In this document: positions 61,770 to 64,000 of the stretch, one piece after another | How the letters are laid out: every line of letters begins with the position of its first letter | Position numbering within the stretch: position 1 is the first letter of the stretch | DNA from: Tachypleus tridentatus | Lineage: Eukaryota; Arthropoda; Merostomata; Xiphosura; Limulidae | Assembly: GCF_004210375.1 (NCBI RefSeq) | Contig: NC_134829.1 | Location: 22,708,034-22,772,033 of the forward strand | Reading direction: 5' to 3' | DNA: 64,000 bases | Notes under the pieces: model-generated | What the model saw: the letters and a program-made list of their open reading frames with translations, nothing else | Databases searched by the model: none | Told to the model about the DNA's origin: nothing | Position numbers and translations under genes: made by a program

Positions 61770-61962
61770 GGAGCCACCATGGCCAGATGGTTAGAAAGTT
61801 CAAATCGTAATCTGCTTGAGGACGTTATAACGCGACATTCAGTCCCACTATTTGTTGGTAAAAAGTAGCCCAAGCCTTTCACCTAGTCTTACACTGCTAA
61901 ATTAAGGACGGCTGATGAAGATAGCCTTCGTGTAGCTTTGCACAAAATTCAAAACAAATAAA
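61770..61962 (+). mobile_element. SINE-1 with internal deletion
   Basis: GGGAGCCACCATGGCCAGAT head, shortened core, AAATAAAC tail. Confidence 0.75.
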
Positions 61963-62277
61963 CAAGACCTCCAAGGGCACTTTTCCATTTATGTTAATTA
62001 GAACATTTATGGCTTTCCTCTACTTATGGTTATCGGCTGTTTACCAGCATTTCATCACTAGTGGTGATCGGAGTTCTACAGTTAGTGGTAATTGGATTTT
62101 TCAGGAAGTTATGCGCGAACACTGATGCGCAATATACGTATATGTAGACCAATTGTTTTACAACTCTTTTAACATTTACAAACATTTAGTTTATAAAAAG
62201 ATAATACTACAGAAATTATTAGTTAGTTGTGTTTGTCAGGTTAGTCAATACTTTATTTTAAACAGTTACTTAATGTT

Positions 62278-62540
62278 TGTTTTATTTTTTAAATTTCGCC
62301 CAGAGCTATACGAGGACTATCTGCGCTACCCGTCCCTAATTTAGCAGAGTAAAACTAGAGGGAAGGCCACTAGTCATCACCACCCACAACCAACTCTTGG
62401 GCTACTCTTTTACCAACTAATAGTGGGATTCACCGTCACATTATACACCCCCACGGCTGAAAGGATGAGCATGTTTAGCGCGACGCGGGCGCGAACCCCA
62501 CGACCCTCGGATTACGAGTCGCACGCCTTACGCGCTAGGC
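62278..62540 (-). mobile_element. SINE-1, full length
   Basis: From AAATTTCGCCCAGAGC to CGCGCTAGGC, abutting inverted repeat A. Confidence 0.85.
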
Positions 62541-62559
62541 TCCCGTAATGGACATGGCA

Positions 62560-64000
62560 CAGATCGCCCATTATGAAGCTTTATGTTTAACCTGTTTTTT
62601 TAGTTAATTATAAAGCTACAAATAGAGCTAAAAAAAAGTGAAAAACGTATATCATTTTTAAAAGAAGAGATATTTAAAGATTTTCTATCCGTAAACAAAA
62701 CTATCACTTATATTCACAATAATTTTTTTGTTTAGTGAGAAAACGTCAAAATTTGTCTTAGTTCAAGAAATGTTTCTTGTTTGTTCTTTTCTGTATGTCT
62801 TCCTAGACTGCCTCGAAATTTTGTAGCTAGAATGATTTCAGTTCACAATCACATTGTCACGCTTTGGGTCAATGGTAAGTTTAGGAACTTACACTGCAAA
62901 AACCCAAGGTTCGATTTTCCTAACATAGTCCCTCTGTAACTTTGCAAAAATCATAACAACGACAACAAGTGAAAGGCTAACAATTGTGTACCGTGATAAC
63001 TGTTTATATTAGGATAGACTTGAGTAGTTAAAAACTATTAATAGTAATATTTCAAAGAACCCTAAAAATCCAGAAGAATCGCGTGCTTTTCTTACTGTGT
63101 TATCATAACGTAGTTTAAAGTAGCCAAATATGATATTGAAAATACGAATTTTTGTTTTTAAAAGCCATTACGGAACTTCTACATGTAAGTTACATACTTA
63201 AAGCTCTATTGTACATTTATAATTGTAATCATCTGAGAGTCAGATTGCACAGGTATACGTATCACTCGTTTGAATAGTTGAACACGTGAATTCCTGAATA
63301 CACAAAATATACCCCATTTACAGATGTTTTAAATACACATCACGGTGTCCCCCGTTGCAACAGCGATAAGTCTTCCTATTTACAAGGCTAACATCAAGGG
63401 TTCGATACCCTTCGGTGGACACAGCAGATACCTTGATGTAGCTTTGCTAAAAGAAAACACACATACGCATCACAAAAGTGTATGTTGTTAACTCATCGTC
63501 CAAATGAGTATTTCAGTTTCAAAAAGCAACGAACACTAAACAATTAAATTGGACGCAGAAATCCAGTTCATCAAAGAAAACACAATTAATCAAAAGTGGA
63601 AGTAAATATTTCAGATTTCAGTATTTCAATAACTTGTGATATATTTATTGTTCCTTGCTTTTCAAATTGAAACACTCGTTTGGGCGATTATTTAATATCA
63701 TACCCTTTCATGGCGTGCATAGAACAGATGTGTAAGCACGGTATATTTACATTTTTCTAAATTTTGTCTCAAGTGTTCTGTATACACTTATTTTTGCCAG
63801 GTAAACCTTAAAAGGTGCATTTACTTTTCTGTACATGTTAATCTGAGGAATTCAAGTGTTCAACTATTCAAACGAACTATTATTTTGGATTGTTAAGGTT
63901 CGTTGAAAAGTTACTATAAATAGTTTTTAATTACTTGATTCTATCTAAATATAAACAGGTATCACGATACACAGTCCTTAACCTTTCACTTCTTGTCGTT
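62560..64000 (-). repeat. Unclassified repeat A, inverted copy at window end
   Basis: Reverse of 6815-7925, including the junction with GGGCTATCTGTGCCATGTCC, and split by a third-type SINE near 63345-63475. It continues past the window edge. Confidence 0.6.
63345..63475 (+). mobile_element. SINE-3, tRNA-like
   Basis: GTCCCCCGTTGCAACAGCGA head, AAGGGTTCGATACCCTTCGG B-box hairpin, GACACAGCAGATA and a CTAAAAGAAAACACACA tail; distinct from SINE-1 and SINE-2. Confidence 0.6.

Overview
This is AT-rich, intron-bearing eukaryotic DNA. Nearly every kilobase holds a decayed mobile element. The dominant repeat is a tRNA-headed SINE (about 30 copies, both strands) whose core I associate from memory with horseshoe crab (Xiphosura) genomic DNA. 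A chelicerate, most likely a horseshoe crab, is therefore the best guess, but it is not proven here. There are no prokaryotic genes, operons, rRNA genes or CRISPR arrays.

The most interesting content is a small gene family that I do not recognise. Each copy has a 61-nt first exon encoding a start and hydrophobic signal peptide (M-K-I-W-V-V-L-A...), a phase-1 intron of about 0.9-1.3 kb carrying SINEs, and a second exon of about 170-176 nt encoding a short, basic, cysteine-free tail with the shared motif K-L-R-A-A-E. Four two-exon copies are present: gene 1 (+, 10820-12243, truncated by a frameshift), gene 2 (-, 20030-21545, intact, 76 aa), gene 3 (+, 42965-44402, open, 78 aa, internal stretch in a shifted frame) and gene 4 (-, 52441-53577, broken by a 1-bp deletion in exon 1). 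Two relics remain: an exon-1 copy at 38455 (+) and a 3'-end remnant near 34400-34700 (-). All four copies share an upstream palindrome and a TATA-like box at identical spacing. The intact product looks like a secreted cationic peptide; an antimicrobial or signalling role is only an inference.

Layout: genes 1 and 2 face each other across a core of LINE, SINE and Penelope remnants flanked by inverted 37-bp minisatellite arrays. That inverted module is itself duplicated in tandem (about 7-22.5 kb and 36.7-54.6 kb, offset about 32 kb). Left block: 88-4.98 kb LINE, Penelope and SINEs (again at 28.97-32.3 kb); 5.98-6.8 kb hAT tail (again at 35.2-36.65 kb); 6.8-7.9 kb unclassified repeat A (again at 36.7-37.8 kb and inverted at 62.6-64.0 kb). 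Between the two modules lie a Tc1-like transposon (22769-24362), a decayed zinc-finger transposon-like gene (24484-26074), a hAT/ZBED remnant (27470-28970) and a long homogenised 37-bp array (32.5-33.7 kb). The right end (54.6-62.5 kb) is mostly SINEs, two unrelated tandem arrays and otherwise unrecognised DNA.

No locus except the small-peptide family looks like a functioning host gene. The LINE, Penelope, hAT and Tc1 reading frames all carry stops or frameshifts.
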